Below, piece after piece: positions 52,996 to 61,791 of a stretch of DNA of 64,000 nt. Positions within the stretch are counted from its first letter, which is position 1, and every line of letters begins with the position of its first letter. A model generated the notes under the pieces. That model saw nothing but the letters and a program-made list of their open reading frames with translations, ran no database searches and was not told where the DNA came from. Where the stretch lies: the NCBI RefSeq assembly GCF_015694405.1, contig NZ_JADQDB010000010.1, positions 114,224 to 178,223 of the forward strand, given 5' to 3'. The DNA is from Pelagibacterium limicola (GTDB lineage Bacteria; Pseudomonadota; Alphaproteobacteria; Rhizobiales; Devosiaceae). A program made the position numbers and the translations under genes.

Positions 52996-55746
52996 TCAGC
53001 CCGCCGCGCTCAATCTCACGTGCCCGGCTTCCCTCTGGCGGTCGAGCAGATGGGCGGCAAGATCGGCAATCGCCTCGGGCGCCATCGGGCGCCCATAAAG
53101 ATAGCCTTGCAGCACCGCGCAGCCCAGCCTGCCAAGCAAAGCCGCCTGCTCCTGCGTCTCCACCCCTTCGGCAATCACAGATTTGCCCAGCTGCCGCCCA
53201 ATGCCGATGACCGATTCCACGATCTGCGCGGCTGCGGCATTTTCACCTAGGGCATCGACGAAGCTCTTGTCGATCTTGAGAACGTCGAACGGCAGGTCGC
53301 TGAGATAGGAGAGGGACGAGAAGCCTGTGCCGAAATCGTCGATGGCTATCTTGACGCCCAGCGCACTCAGCCGCCGCAAGGTCTCGATTGCGGCATCTCG
53401 CTCTCGCATGACCAGACCTTCGGTGATTTCCAACTCCAGTCGACTTGCGGGGAATCCCGTTTTCTCCAGAGCCAAGGCGACTTCGGCAAACATGTCGCAT
53501 AACTCGAACTGCAAGGGCGAAACGTTTACCGCCAGGCGAATATCGTCCGGCCATTTCAAAGCTTCCCTGCATGCGCGTTCGAGCACCATGCGGCCGATCT
53601 CGACAATCAGCCCGGTCTCTTCGGCGACAGGGAGAAAATCGAGGGGAGAGACCGGCCCGCGCTCGGGATGTTGCCAGCGCAGCAACGCTTCAGCACCCAC
53701 CATCCGCCTGCCATTGTCAGCGTATTGGGGCTGGTAGGCCAGGTGGAATTGCCCGGCCTCAAGGGCCAGCCGCATTTCACCATCGAGGCGCCGACGGTCA
53801 TCGAGCGCGCGTTCCTGCGCCTCATTGTATTCGACAAGTGGATTTCCAGCGGCGGCACAGGCCTCGACCAAAGCCAGATTGGCTTGTTGCAGCAAACTCG
53901 CTCCATCCTGCGCAGGTCCGGACGTCCAGCCGCCGGCAAAACCGACCGCCGTAAAATGTCCCCCCACCTTGTAGGGCCTGACGAGAAGAGCGGCCACGGG
54001 CCCGAAGAGCGCTCTCCCGTCGGTCTGGCCATCCAATACCGCCAGCGCGAAACTGTCGCCGCCCAGCCGGGCAAGACATCGATAGCCCGCATCGCCGAGC
54101 CGCCTGGCCACCTGGCGCAGCAATTCATCGGTTATCTCGTGCCCGAGCGTAGCGGTTATGGCGGCGAACCGGGGAAGATTGAAGGCCAGGACATAAACGG
54201 TGCATTGCTCTGCAATGGCCTCGTCCAAAATCTCGACAAAGCGATTGCGGCTATAAGTTCCAGTAAGATCGTCATGCGCAGCCAGGTATTGGAGCCTGTC
54301 CTCGCTGGCACGCCGGGCTGTGACATCCCTGAAGGTCAGACTGGCAAACGCTTCGGTGGGCTGCCCTGCCACTGCAGGAATCGTCTGCGAAACAGTTACC
54401 ACGTATTCGGCGACGGCTATCGTTCGCGGGCGTTGGATAACGACCTCTCTGGGCCGAACGCTCGTTGCCGTTGTCGTCCCAGCACCGGCAAAGGCGGACT
54501 GCAATGCTTGAGCGAAGGCTTCCGGCAGCACAGTCCCCGCATCGGCCCCCACGAGCCCTTGTCCCAGCCAACGTTCCGCATAAGCGCTGGCGGAAATAAT
54601 CCGCTGTTGCGATGAAACGATCACGATGCCGTCGAAATTGTCCGCGACCACGCGGCCAAGGATATCGCGCGTCCTGTCGCGCTCGCCCGTGAGCCGCGCG
54701 ACGATATGCTGGAGCCATTGCTTTTCGAAGAGCAGCAGCAAAAGTGCCAGGCCGGCGATCCCTGCAAGGAGCGGCGCTGTTGCCAGCATGATCGCGGCCT
54801 CGTGATAGAGGGCCAGCGCGGCAATTTCAGCCAGAACAGCCACCATTACGACAAGTCCGCCTCCGGCAAGAGTCCTCGTGCCGCTCCTCACAGCAAATCC
54901 GAAGACGACCACCGCCAGAATCGCCAGCGCGGGAACCGAACCGAAATTGCGGATTATCCTTTGCTGTGCTGCAGTTTCCGCGGCCAAAATCTGGACGACG
55001 GCGCCTGGCAGAAAACCTTGATTTGGAGAGCGGAAGACATCCTGCAACTCCAGCGCGCTCGCCCCGACGACAACGGTTTTTCCCGCAACGGTCTCCGACG
55101 AAAACCGCCCTTCGATGACATCGATAGCCGGCAGGGTAACAAGCGTCGCGGCGCGGATTCCGTAGTCGATGATGATTTCGCTGGCCGCCTTCCCTTGACT
55201 TGAGGACAAGGCCGCCAGGGAGGGTATCGCCGTTTCTCCCGCCGATATGGCATGGGGCACTGACCTGGGAATGCCGGAGGTGTCGAGATTGACATTGACG
55301 GCCACCATGTCTGCAAAGCGGCGGAACCGCTCTGCGGGGACCGTGAGATGAACTGTCCCATCGGGGAGCGCCTGATTGAAGGCGGCGAGATAGGCATACC
55401 CCCCGGCCCGTTCCAGCGCTTCCGCGAGCGCCGCGTCGTTCTCCACGGTGCTGAGCGTACTGAAATCGATATCGAGAACGACTTCGTGCGCGCCCGCATC
55501 GAGGAGTGCATCGATCATTTGCGCATGGATCGTGCGTGGCCACGGCCAGACACCCACCGCCTCCAGACTCGGCGGATCAATGGCAACGTAGACCCGGTCT
55601 CCGGTTACTGCCTCTGTCCGGGCTGCGTAGCGCTGGTCGTAAAGGAATTGGTCGGCAGGCTCGAACACCCCGAGCGCCGCGGAACCGGCGACCAGTAGCC
55701 ACAGCAGGACAAATGCGGCATGCGGGATGGCGCCGGCCTTCCGCAT
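52996..55746 (-). CDS. CHASE2-PAS-GGDEF-EAL signalling protein, probable c-di-GMP phosphodiesterase
   Basis: A 916-residue membrane protein. An N-terminal membrane segment (about 10-27) and three more (about 271-345) flank an extracytoplasmic CHASE2 domain (about 30-265; VYVAIDPPSLEAVGVWPWPR, VVLDIDFS). A PAS-like domain follows (about 365-480), then a GGDEF domain (about 490-645) and an EAL domain (655-900). The GGDEF signature is altered to GGDSF (562-566), so cyclase activity is doubtful. The EAL domain keeps GAEALLRW (684-691) and DDFGTG (803-808), so c-di-GMP hydrolysis is likely. It overlaps the FecR-domain gene by one base (TGATG), which points to a joint sensor unit. Confidence 0.92.
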   Translation of the reverse strand: MRKAGAIPHAAFVLLWLLVAGSAALGVFEPADQFLYDQRYAARTEAVTGDRVYVAIDPPSLEAVGVWPWPRTIHAQMIDALLDAGAHEVVLDIDFSTLSTVENDAALAEALERAGGYAYLAAFNQALPDGTVHLTVPAERFRRFADMVAVNVNLDTSGIPRSVPHAISAGETAIPSLAALSSSQGKAASEIIIDYGIRAATLVTLPAIDVIEGRFSSETVAGKTVVVGASALELQDVFRSPNQGFLPGAVVQILAAETAAQQRIIRNFGSVPALAILAVVVFGFAVRSGTRTLAGGGLVVMVAVLAEIAALALYHEAAIMLATAPLLAGIAGLALLLLLFEKQWLQHIVARLTGERDRTRDILGRVVADNFDGIVIVSSQQRIISASAYAERWLGQGLVGADAGTVLPEAFAQALQSAFAGAGTTTATSVRPREVVIQRPRTIAVAEYVVTVSQTIPAVAGQPTEAFASLTFRDVTARRASEDRLQYLAAHDDLTGTYSRNRFVEILDEAIAEQCTVYVLAFNLPRFAAITATLGHEITDELLRQVARRLGDAGYRCLARLGGDSFALAVLDGQTDGRALFGPVAALLVRPYKVGGHFTAVGFAGGWTSGPAQDGASLLQQANLALVEACAAAGNPLVEYNEAQERALDDRRRLDGEMRLALEAGQFHLAYQPQYADNGRRMVGAEALLRWQHPERGPVSPLDFLPVAEETGLIVEIGRMVLERACREALKWPDDIRLAVNVSPLQFELCDMFAEVALALEKTGFPASRLELEITEGLVMRERDAAIETLRRLSALGVKIAIDDFGTGFSSLSYLSDLPFDVLKIDKSFVDALGENAAAAQIVESVIGIGRQLGKSVIAEGVETQEQAALLGRLGCAVLQGYLYGRPMAPEAIADLAAHLLDRQREAGHVRLSAAG

Positions 55747-56606
55747 CAGTGGCCCCCGCGATTGCCCGGCATATTCCCGCTATTGCCTGGTGCATTCCCG
55801 CTGTTACCGGGCGCGTTACCACTATTGCCGGGGGCGCTGCCACTGTTGCCAGGGGCATTCCCCCCGTGGCCGGGCGCGTTCCCGCTATTGCCGGGGGCAT
55901 TCCCCCCGTGGCGGGGCGCGTTACCGCTATTGCCGGGGGCATTGGCATTCGCCAGCATGGCAGCGCCGCCGTTGCCTGAGATAACCACGGGGCGGCCATT
56001 GGCGTTCATCACGGTCGGGAGCGTGCCCATGCCCGACACGGCCATCACCGAATGGCTGCCGCCAGAAACCGACTGGCCCGCGCCGAGATCGACATGATGT
56101 CCGTGCACCGTGTCCTGCACCGCGACGGCACCTCGAATGACACTGACCGCGGACTCGTTGTCAGAGTTGCTGACCCTGAACCGCGTCCCTTTGACGACGG
56201 CCACCATCATCGGTGTCTGGACGGCAAAATGCGTGACATCGCGCGCCTCGACATCGACTTCAACCTCGCCGAACCATTGCTGGACCCAGGTCTGGCCTCT
56301 ATCTGACCAGTCGATAAATTTCACCTGCGTATCGGGTGAAAGCGAAACCTTATTCGATCCGTGCCGGAATTCGACCGTGCCGGAGGGGCCGGTCCTGACG
56401 ATCGTTCCCGAATGAACCGTGTCGCCGCGAGCAATCGGCACCCACGCGCCATCGACCACAATGTGGACAGGGCCGCGCAATCGGTGGGCCAGCCATTCAT
56501 GCGCGAACAACTCCGCTGTGGCTCCGGCTACGAGGATCAAACCGAAAGCGAGCGCTGCCACCGCGCGTCCTGCACGATGAGCGATGCTGCCTGTAGCCAA
56601 TGTCAT
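55746..56606 (-). CDS. Secreted FecR-domain protein with heptapeptide-repeat tail
   Basis: A 286-residue exported protein. A signal peptide or anchor lies at about 10-34 (AVAALAFGLILVAGATAELFA). A FecR domain covers about 70-165 (VHSGTIVRTGPSGTVEFRHGS, VQTPMMVAVVKGTRFRVS, VIRGAVAVQD). The C terminus is nine copies of a seven-residue unit, mostly NAPGNSG. FecR-domain proteins are often encoded next to CHASE2 proteins and may act as their periplasmic partner. The ATG at 56606 has AGGAGG at 9 bases; the longer frame to 56771 has no ribosome site. The 295-base gap upstream (56607-56901) contains AT-rich promoter-like sequence near 56670-56700. Confidence 0.85.
   Translation of the reverse strand: MTLATGSIAHRAGRAVAALAFGLILVAGATAELFAHEWLAHRLRGPVHIVVDGAWVPIARGDTVHSGTIVRTGPSGTVEFRHGSNKVSLSPDTQVKFIDWSDRGQTWVQQWFGEVEVDVEARDVTHFAVQTPMMVAVVKGTRFRVSNSDNESAVSVIRGAVAVQDTVHGHHVDLGAGQSVSGGSHSVMAVSGMGTLPTVMNANGRPVVISGNGGAAMLANANAPGNSGNAPRHGGNAPGNSGNAPGHGGNAPGNSGSAPGNSGNAPGNSGNAPGNSGNMPGNRGGH
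55755..55943 (-). repeat. Nine tandem 21-base units encoding NAPGNSG-type heptapeptides
   Basis: The 3-prime end of the FecR-domain gene consists of nine 21-base units. In order from the N-terminal side they encode NAPGNSG, NAPRHGG, NAPGNSG, NAPGHGG, NAPGNSG, SAPGNSG, NAPGNSG, NAPGNSG and NMPGNRG, followed by GH and the stop. The units vary at third positions, so the array is not a recent identical expansion, but copy number may vary between strains. Confidence 0.9.
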
Positions 56607-56901
56607 GTCCGATAGCCTCCTGTGCCGGACGCAAGTTTCGGCCCTTCTGGCTTCTTGCGGGTTAACGGCTAAATCGATTTTTATATCGGGGTTAATGGAG
56701 CCTGACGTTGGTACGCGCAATGATATCGGCCTGCGGCCGCCCAAGCACCGCACCGCGGGTCCGTGGCACATTCAACCCGAAGTCATCGCCACGTTGTTGA
56801 GTGCTTCCGCGCGAGCAATGATGTCGATCCGGGTTGCGCCCGGCGTTTTGGCGCCGACGTCGACCGTCAAGGAGCCGGCGCCGCTGCATAGAGGCCTGCT
56901 C

Positions 56902-58215
56902 TCAATAAAGACGCAACGGGGAAGAGAGTCGGCTGGCCAGTTGTGTGAATGTCCGATGGATTTCGGCGGGCGTGCTGGCGCTCAGCACGTTCTCGGGCTT
57001 GCCGGCGCATGCAGCCATGCGCTCGGGAATGATCGGAAACAGGCTATTGGTGATAAAATTGAGCCGGTTGCGGTCATGCGAGCTGATGGTGCCGTACCGT
57101 GGCTCGAGATACTCCGTGTAGATAAAGAATATTTCGACCCCGCGGTCGCGCAACGACGAGCAAACCGAAGCATTGAGCGCGTAGTTCACTTCGTGCGATG
57201 CATAGGTCCGTTGCGGATTGTTGGGCGTGGCGAGGTTGTGAAAGAACCAGTAGTTCGGCAACCAAGCTTGCGCATTTTCTACGCCGTCGGTCACCACAAT
57301 TATATATTGAAGCCGGTCCGTCGGGGAGCGTCCCGTGCCGTTGGCTGGAACTCGGCTCGCGATCTGTCGCAGCGCTTCCTGCTGATTGGTTCCTCCCAGC
57401 GTCATGTCCAGGGCAATCTCGCTCGCTGCCACGGACTTCACATAGGCGAGATCGGAAGCGCGCACATGGGTCGGCGACAGTACCTCGGTAAAGGTGTTGG
57501 TGAACCGGTAAAGCCCGATCGTTATCTGGTTGTCGAACTCCCTGGCTCCCGCCAGCGTGTCCATTGCCGACATGACGGCGTTTCTCGCCACGTCGATGCG
57601 CATGGAGGCGCCGTTGTTTCTCGCCCTATCATAGGAGGAATTGCCGCGGGCTTGGTTAATATGACAGGCGAAAGCGCACCCGGTCGCTTGCGCAACCAGT
57701 TGCTGGTCGCGGTCCGTCGCTCCCACGCCCATCGATTGCGAAGTGTCGACGATAATGTTGATGTTGATATAGGAGCGTAAGGTGATGATCGCCTGCGCCT
57801 GATTGGAAATCGGCAGGGTGTCGTACCCGAAGATTTTCATCAGGGACGTCCGGTAATCGGCGTCGAACGCTATCGAAGCGGTATAGTTGTTCCTGTCGAC
57901 CGTAACTGTGGGGGAGACACGCGACACATCGGTGAACGGTATGCCGACCGACGCCGATGCGAAAAAGCTCCGCATGGTCTCTTCGATCATGGGTCTCGTA
58001 TATTCCTCCCCGACCTCCGCTCTGGCCTGGACTTCGCTAAGGGCAGCGAGCACCGCGCCATTGGCGGCCGCGGTCAGCCGCTGACTGGAGGTGAGCGCCA
58101 GGGCATAATCTATCGCAACCCCCGACGCCATCATGAGGACAGGCGCCAGCAAGGCTGTGATGATGGCATAATTGGCACAGGTGTCGCCTGCCAGGCGTTT
58201 AAGCGCGTTCAACAT
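56902..58215 (-). CDS. TadG-like pilus protein with von Willebrand A domain
   Basis: A 437-residue protein. The N-terminal TadE/TadG membrane helix (about 15-40; NYAIITALLAPVLMMASGVAIDYA) is followed by a Tad-type spacer and a vWA domain with the MIDAS motif DTSQS (157-161) and TDGVENAQ. It would be an accessory component of Flp/Tad pili at the envelope. The ATG at 58215 overlaps the end of the preceding TadE-like gene (7 bases). Three Cys-containing insertions (for example CAFACHI) suggest disulfides outside the membrane. The rest of the tad machinery is not in the window. Confidence 0.85.
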   Translation of the reverse strand: MLNALKRLAGDTCANYAIITALLAPVLMMASGVAIDYALALTSSQRLTAAANGAVLAALSEVQARAEVGEEYTRPMIEETMRSFFASASVGIPFTDVSRVSPTVTVDRNNYTASIAFDADYRTSLMKIFGYDTLPISNQAQAIITLRSYININIIVDTSQSMGVGATDRDQQLVAQATGCAFACHINQARGNSSYDRARNNGASMRIDVARNAVMSAMDTLAGAREFDNQITIGLYRFTNTFTEVLSPTHVRASDLAYVKSVAASEIALDMTLGGTNQQEALRQIASRVPANGTGRSPTDRLQYIIVVTDGVENAQAWLPNYWFFHNLATPNNPQRTYASHEVNYALNASVCSSLRDRGVEIFFIYTEYLEPRYGTISSHDRNRLNFITNSLFPIIPERMAACAGKPENVLSASTPAEIHRTFTQLASRLSSPLRLY

Positions 58216-58856
58216 GACCTGGTAAAACCATCCTGTTCTACACGCAGCAAGACACTGTTGCGGGTCTTGCGAACCGCACTGGCATGGAGTTCCAGGGTTG
58301 GGAACAGCCATCCCTGGAGCAGCGGGATATAGGGGTAGGTGAAATGGACCACGACGACCGGCGCCCTTCCGACCAGGCCGTCGTGAATATTCTTGCCGTC
58401 GAGCGGTACGCTGTTGGGCACGAGTTCGAGCTCGCAGCGGGTATAGACGGGCCGGCTGATGATGTCCTGATAGAGAAATGTCCAGTTCACTCGCGGAAAG
58501 AGCGGGCACTCCAAACCCTGGCAGTTGCCGACCGGGGCGAACTCGACCGACGCCAGCGCCCGGCTATAGCCGTTCGCCCATCGTCCGTCTCGAGGCACCA
58601 TCGCCAGGTGCGCCGTGGGATTGGTGATCATCCAGATGTCTTCGACGATGTGGCGCTCATTGATTGCCAGCACATTGTCGCCATCACGGCTCATGAACTC
58701 CGCGGCCAGAACCGCTGCCTGATGAGCCCTCCTGTTCTGAAGGGTAAAGTTCGAGATTTCGATCGTCCCCAGAAGCAGGGTCAGCAGAATAGGAACCAGC
58801 AGCGCGAATTCGGTGGCCGCAACGCCGCGATCATCCGCAAGGAATCCGAACTTCAT
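58209..58856 (-). CDS. TadE-like pseudopilin-type protein
   Basis: A 215-residue protein with the TadE signature DDRGVAATEFALLVPILLTLLLGTIE, a short basic start followed by a single membrane helix with a conserved Glu. The remainder is probably periplasmic. The ATG at 58856 overlaps the upstream stop (ATGA); an ATG three codons earlier is also possible. With its two neighbours it forms a small tadE-tadE-tadG operon. Confidence 0.85.
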   Translation of the reverse strand: MKFGFLADDRGVAATEFALLVPILLTLLLGTIEISNFTLQNRRAHQAAVLAAEFMSRDGDNVLAINERHIVEDIWMITNPTAHLAMVPRDGRWANGYSRALASVEFAPVGNCQGLECPLFPRVNWTFLYQDIISRPVYTRCELELVPNSVPLDGKNIHDGLVGRAPVVVVHFTYPYIPLLQGWLFPTLELHASAVRKTRNSVLLRVEQDGFTRSC

Positions 58857-59365
58857 GCTGCGCATACCCCATTCCCCGAGAGCACAGGTTCGCGCCGGAG
58901 GACGGTCCTGCTGCGGTAACGCTTCCCCTCGCCCGTCTCGACAATGTCAGCGACTGCGAAGGGCATGATGATGTCGGTATATGGATAGGTCAGTTCGATC
59001 AGGACGACGTCGCCCCCACATCCGGGATTCCATTGCCCGGCCAGCGAAAGGTTTCGATAGTCGAACAACCTCCCGCGAACGACGACCGCGCCGATTTCAA
59101 GTGAATTGCAATCGAGAACGGGGCCGGACATCGAACAGATGGTGTTCTCGACATATGTCCGGGAATCGTAGGCATCGGACGCAAGAATGGAAAGCGCGGC
59201 GGTTGTATCGGCCAGCACACGATCGAGCTCGGCTTGGATAAAGGATTTGACGCCAAGTTCGACGCTCGCTGCGACGATAAGGAAAAAAGGCCAGGCGAGT
59301 ATGGCGAACTCGACGGCGACACTTGCTCTTTTGTCTCTCAGCCAGAGGTGGAACATGGTTAGCAT
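58853..59365 (-). CDS. TadE/TadF-like pseudopilin-type protein
   Basis: A 170-residue protein with the TadE-type start RDKRASVAVEFAILAWPFFLIVAASVELGVKSF and a periplasmic tail containing cysteines (SMSGPVLDC, GCGGDV). It is the first gene of the minus-strand tad trio. AGGGGG lies about 5 bases before the ATG at 59365; a second ATG three codons in is an alternative. No prepilin peptidase or flp major pilin gene is adjacent. Confidence 0.82.
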   Translation of the reverse strand: MLTMFHLWLRDKRASVAVEFAILAWPFFLIVAASVELGVKSFIQAELDRVLADTTAALSILASDAYDSRTYVENTICSMSGPVLDCNSLEIGAVVVRGRLFDYRNLSLAGQWNPGCGGDVVLIELTYPYTDIIMPFAVADIVETGEGKRYRSRTVLRREPVLSGNGVCAA

Positions 59366-59524
59366 GCGCGCCCCCTAAGCTTGGCCGCGGAAATATGATC
59401 TGCGTCCGAGAGCCAGAGGCTTGCTGAAACGCTTCAGCAGATTTCATAACTTTTGAGGAGTTAATCGCGCGATAATTCTTGGAGCCATTAGAGCCGTGCT
59501 GACCGCCTGCGACGAAAGGTAGCT

Positions 59525-59549
59525 GGAACCTTCTCATCGCGTTGGCGTT
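59525..59549 (+). promoter_or_regulatory. EcfG (general stress response) promoter
   Basis: GGAAC (59525-59529), 16 bases, then CGTT (59546-59549) matches the known EcfG consensus GGAAC-N16/17-CGTT exactly. It lies 58 bases upstream of the osmoprotectant binding-protein ATG, giving a leader of about 50 bases. It makes the osmoprotectant transporter a likely member of the PhyR-EcfG regulon. The rest of the 242-base gap (59366-59607) shows no gene. Confidence 0.8.
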
Positions 59550-59607
59550 GGTTTGCGCGGTTCTACGCTGATTTGGACCGAAAGCTCATATTTTTTGGGG
59601 ATTATTG

Positions 59608-60519
59608 ATGCCTAAAGCTAAAGCTCTTTTCGGTGCTATCGCCGCAATTGTCTTCGCTGCAACCGCAGCTTCCGCACAAGTTGTTGTCTCGTCCAAGATC
59701 GATACCGAAGGCGGCGTCCTCGGCAACATCATCAAGCAGGTACTCGAAACCAACGACATAGCCGTCATCGATCGCATTCAGCTCGGCGCAACGCCGATCG
59801 TGCGCGAAGCCATCCTTGCAGGCGAGATCGACATCTATCCCGAGTATACGGGTAACGGTGCATTCTTTTTTGATCGCGCAGAAGAGCCGGTCTGGAACGA
59901 TGCCGCTAAAGCCTATGCCGAAGTGGCGCGCATGGATTACGAGGTCAACCAGATTGCCTGGCTCCATCCCTCGCCAGCCAACAATACATGGGCAGTGGCG
60001 CTGCGCAGCGACCTAGCCCAAGCGAACGATCTCTCAACCTTCACGCAGTTCGGCCAATGGGTGTCCGCGGGCGGTGAAGTCAAGCTCGCGGCCTCGTCCG
60101 AGTTCGTCAATTCTCCGGCCGCGCTGCCGAAATTCCAGGAGACCTATGGGTTCACTCTGTCGCCTGATCAACTGGTAGTGCTTTCGGGCGGCGATACGGC
60201 GGCAACGATCGCAGCCGCTGCGCAGCAGACGAATGGCGTCAACGCGGCAATGGTCTATGGAACCGATGGCGGCATCGGGGCCTCTGGCTTGACGGTACTC
60301 GAGGACGACCAAGGCGTGCAACCGGTCTACCAGCCCGCTCCGATCATCCGCGAAGAGGTGCTGACCCAATACCCCGAGATCGAGAACCTCCTGGGGCCGG
60401 TTTTCGAAGCGCTGACGCTCGAAGTCTTGCAGGACCTCAATGGACGCGTCCAGATCGGCGGCGAACCTGCTGCCTCGGTGGCAACGGACTTTCTGACCGA
60501 GAATGGCTTCCTTGGTTAG
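59608..60519 (+). CDS. Osmoprotectant (quaternary amine) ABC transporter binding protein, OsmF-like
   Basis: A 303-residue periplasmic binding protein of the OpuAC/OsmF group. The signal peptide is ALFGAIAAIVFAATAASAQ. The mature part shows the family pattern KIDTEGGVLGNIIKQVLE, EAILAGEIDIYPEYTGNG and LGPVFEALTLEVLQDLNGRV. It would bind glycine betaine or a related solute. The ATG at 59608 has GGGG at 7 bases. A GC-rich hairpin follows the stop. The operon order binding protein, permease, ATPase, permease is that of OsmFYXW (yeh) systems. Confidence 0.9.
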   Translation: MPKAKALFGAIAAIVFAATAASAQVVVSSKIDTEGGVLGNIIKQVLETNDIAVIDRIQLGATPIVREAILAGEIDIYPEYTGNGAFFFDRAEEPVWNDAAKAYAEVARMDYEVNQIAWLHPSPANNTWAVALRSDLAQANDLSTFTQFGQWVSAGGEVKLAASSEFVNSPAALPKFQETYGFTLSPDQLVVLSGGDTAATIAAAAQQTNGVNAAMVYGTDGGIGASGLTVLEDDQGVQPVYQPAPIIREEVLTQYPEIENLLGPVFEALTLEVLQDLNGRVQIGGEPAASVATDFLTENGFLG

Positions 60520-60522
60520 TGC

Positions 60523-60555
60523 GGCGGTGTGATCGGGCCTACCCGTTACGCCGCC
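60523..60555 (+). terminator. Intercistronic stem-loop after the osmoprotectant-binding protein gene
   Basis: GGCGGTGT (60523-60530) pairs with ACGCCGCC (60548-60555), with one G-T pair, around an inner stem CGGG (60534-60537) and CCCG (60542-60545). No U tract follows, so it is probably a stabiliser or partial attenuator between the first gene and the permease. Confidence 0.6.
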
Positions 60556-60600
60556 AATACCCCTCAGCCTGAGCCGACCGCCTTCGTGGTATAACGGGCC

Positions 60601-61791
60601 ATGATGACCATACTCCAAACCGCGAACTCCGCTTCTTTCGTTCGTCGCCGTCTCGATCCGCTGGGCGTCGTTGTCACCGCTGTGGCCGTCGCCGGACTGT
60701 TCCTGCCATTTGTCATATTCAAAGCGAACCGCATCGTTCCCGGTGAGGGCGTCCCGCTCTGGGCGGCACTGCCTGTTTGGGCTGCCATCGCCGCTCTGGT
60801 CGGGCTGGGATCGGTCCTTGTTATCGCCATGCTTCGCGTTCGGGGGGAACTCAAGCTGGCGGCCAGCGGGGCGGGCCTCCTCGCCGTTGTCCTTCTGATC
60901 GGGTTGGCGGCGGACACCATGTCCCCGCAGGACGACAGCCTTGCCCGGATCGGCATCGGAGCCGGTTCCTGGCTGTTGATCTTGGCGCTGGCCTTGATGC
61001 TCACGGACGCGCTTTCCCGGCTCGATCCCGGGCCCTGGACGCGCATCGGATCGCTGGCATTCGCCATGGTGGTATTTGGAGCCATCCTGGGAAGCGGCAC
61101 CTTGAACGAGCTTTCCATTCTCAAGGAGTATGGCAGCCGCGCGCCGGCATTCTGGCAGGAAACCCGCCGGCATTTGGAGCTGGCCTTCGGCTCCGTCCTG
61201 CTCGCGACGGGAATTGGCGTACCGGTAGGTATCGCTTGTCACAGGTTCAGCGCCATGCGGAGCGGCGTATTGAACCTGCTCAATATCGTCCAGACGATTC
61301 CCTCGATTGCGCTTTTCGGCATCCTGATCGCGCCTCTCGCCTGGATCGCCGCCAATGTGCCGGGCGCCAGAACCATCGGCATTTCCGGGATCGGCATGGC
61401 GCCAGCCATGGTCGCACTCACAGCCTATGCGCTGCTCCCAGTAGTCGCGAACACCCTCGTGGGGCTGACCGGTTTGGCCACCACGACCGTCGAGGCCGCC
61501 CGCGGCATGGGTATGACCTCAGGGCAAAGGCTTTGGCACGTCGAGCTGCCGCTGGCAATGCCGGTGATCCTCACGGGCATACGCATCATTCTGGTACAGA
61601 ATATCGGGCTTTCCACCATCGCGGCGTTGATCGGCGGCGGCGGCCTGGGCGTCTTCGTGTTCCAGGGCGCCGGACAGACCGCTATCGACCTCGTCCTGCT
61701 GGGCGCCGCACCCACGGTCGCGCTGGCCTTCGCCGCCGCGGTGTTGCTCGGCAGTTTTATCGATCTCAGCGCGGAAAGGGCGAGGACGTGA
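60601..61791 (+). CDS. Osmoprotectant ABC transporter permease (OsmY/YehY-like)
   Basis: A 396-residue permease. The first part (about 1-185) has several membrane segments, and the C-terminal 200 residues are the typical OpuB/ProW-type core (ATGIGVPVGIACHR, NIVQTIPSIALFGILI, EAARGMGMTSGQRLWHVELPLAMPVILTG, NIGLSTIAALIGGGGLG). The long N-terminal half is characteristic of YehY-type permeases. The start is ATG 60601 or the next codon, 60604. It overlaps the ATPase gene by four bases (GTGA). Confidence 0.88.
   Translation: MMTILQTANSASFVRRRLDPLGVVVTAVAVAGLFLPFVIFKANRIVPGEGVPLWAALPVWAAIAALVGLGSVLVIAMLRVRGELKLAASGAGLLAVVLLIGLAADTMSPQDDSLARIGIGAGSWLLILALALMLTDALSRLDPGPWTRIGSLAFAMVVFGAILGSGTLNELSILKEYGSRAPAFWQETRRHLELAFGSVLLATGIGVPVGIACHRFSAMRSGVLNLLNIVQTIPSIALFGILIAPLAWIAANVPGARTIGISGIGMAPAMVALTAYALLPVVANTLVGLTGLATTTVEAARGMGMTSGQRLWHVELPLAMPVILTGIRIILVQNIGLSTIAALIGGGGLGVFVFQGAGQTAIDLVLLGAAPTVALAFAAAVLLGSFIDLSAERART

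Noticed and set aside
56584..57780. A 398-codon plus-strand open frame opposite the TadG-like gene
   Set aside because: The minus strand carries the TadE/TadG helix and the vWA MIDAS motif; the plus frame has no recognisable domain.
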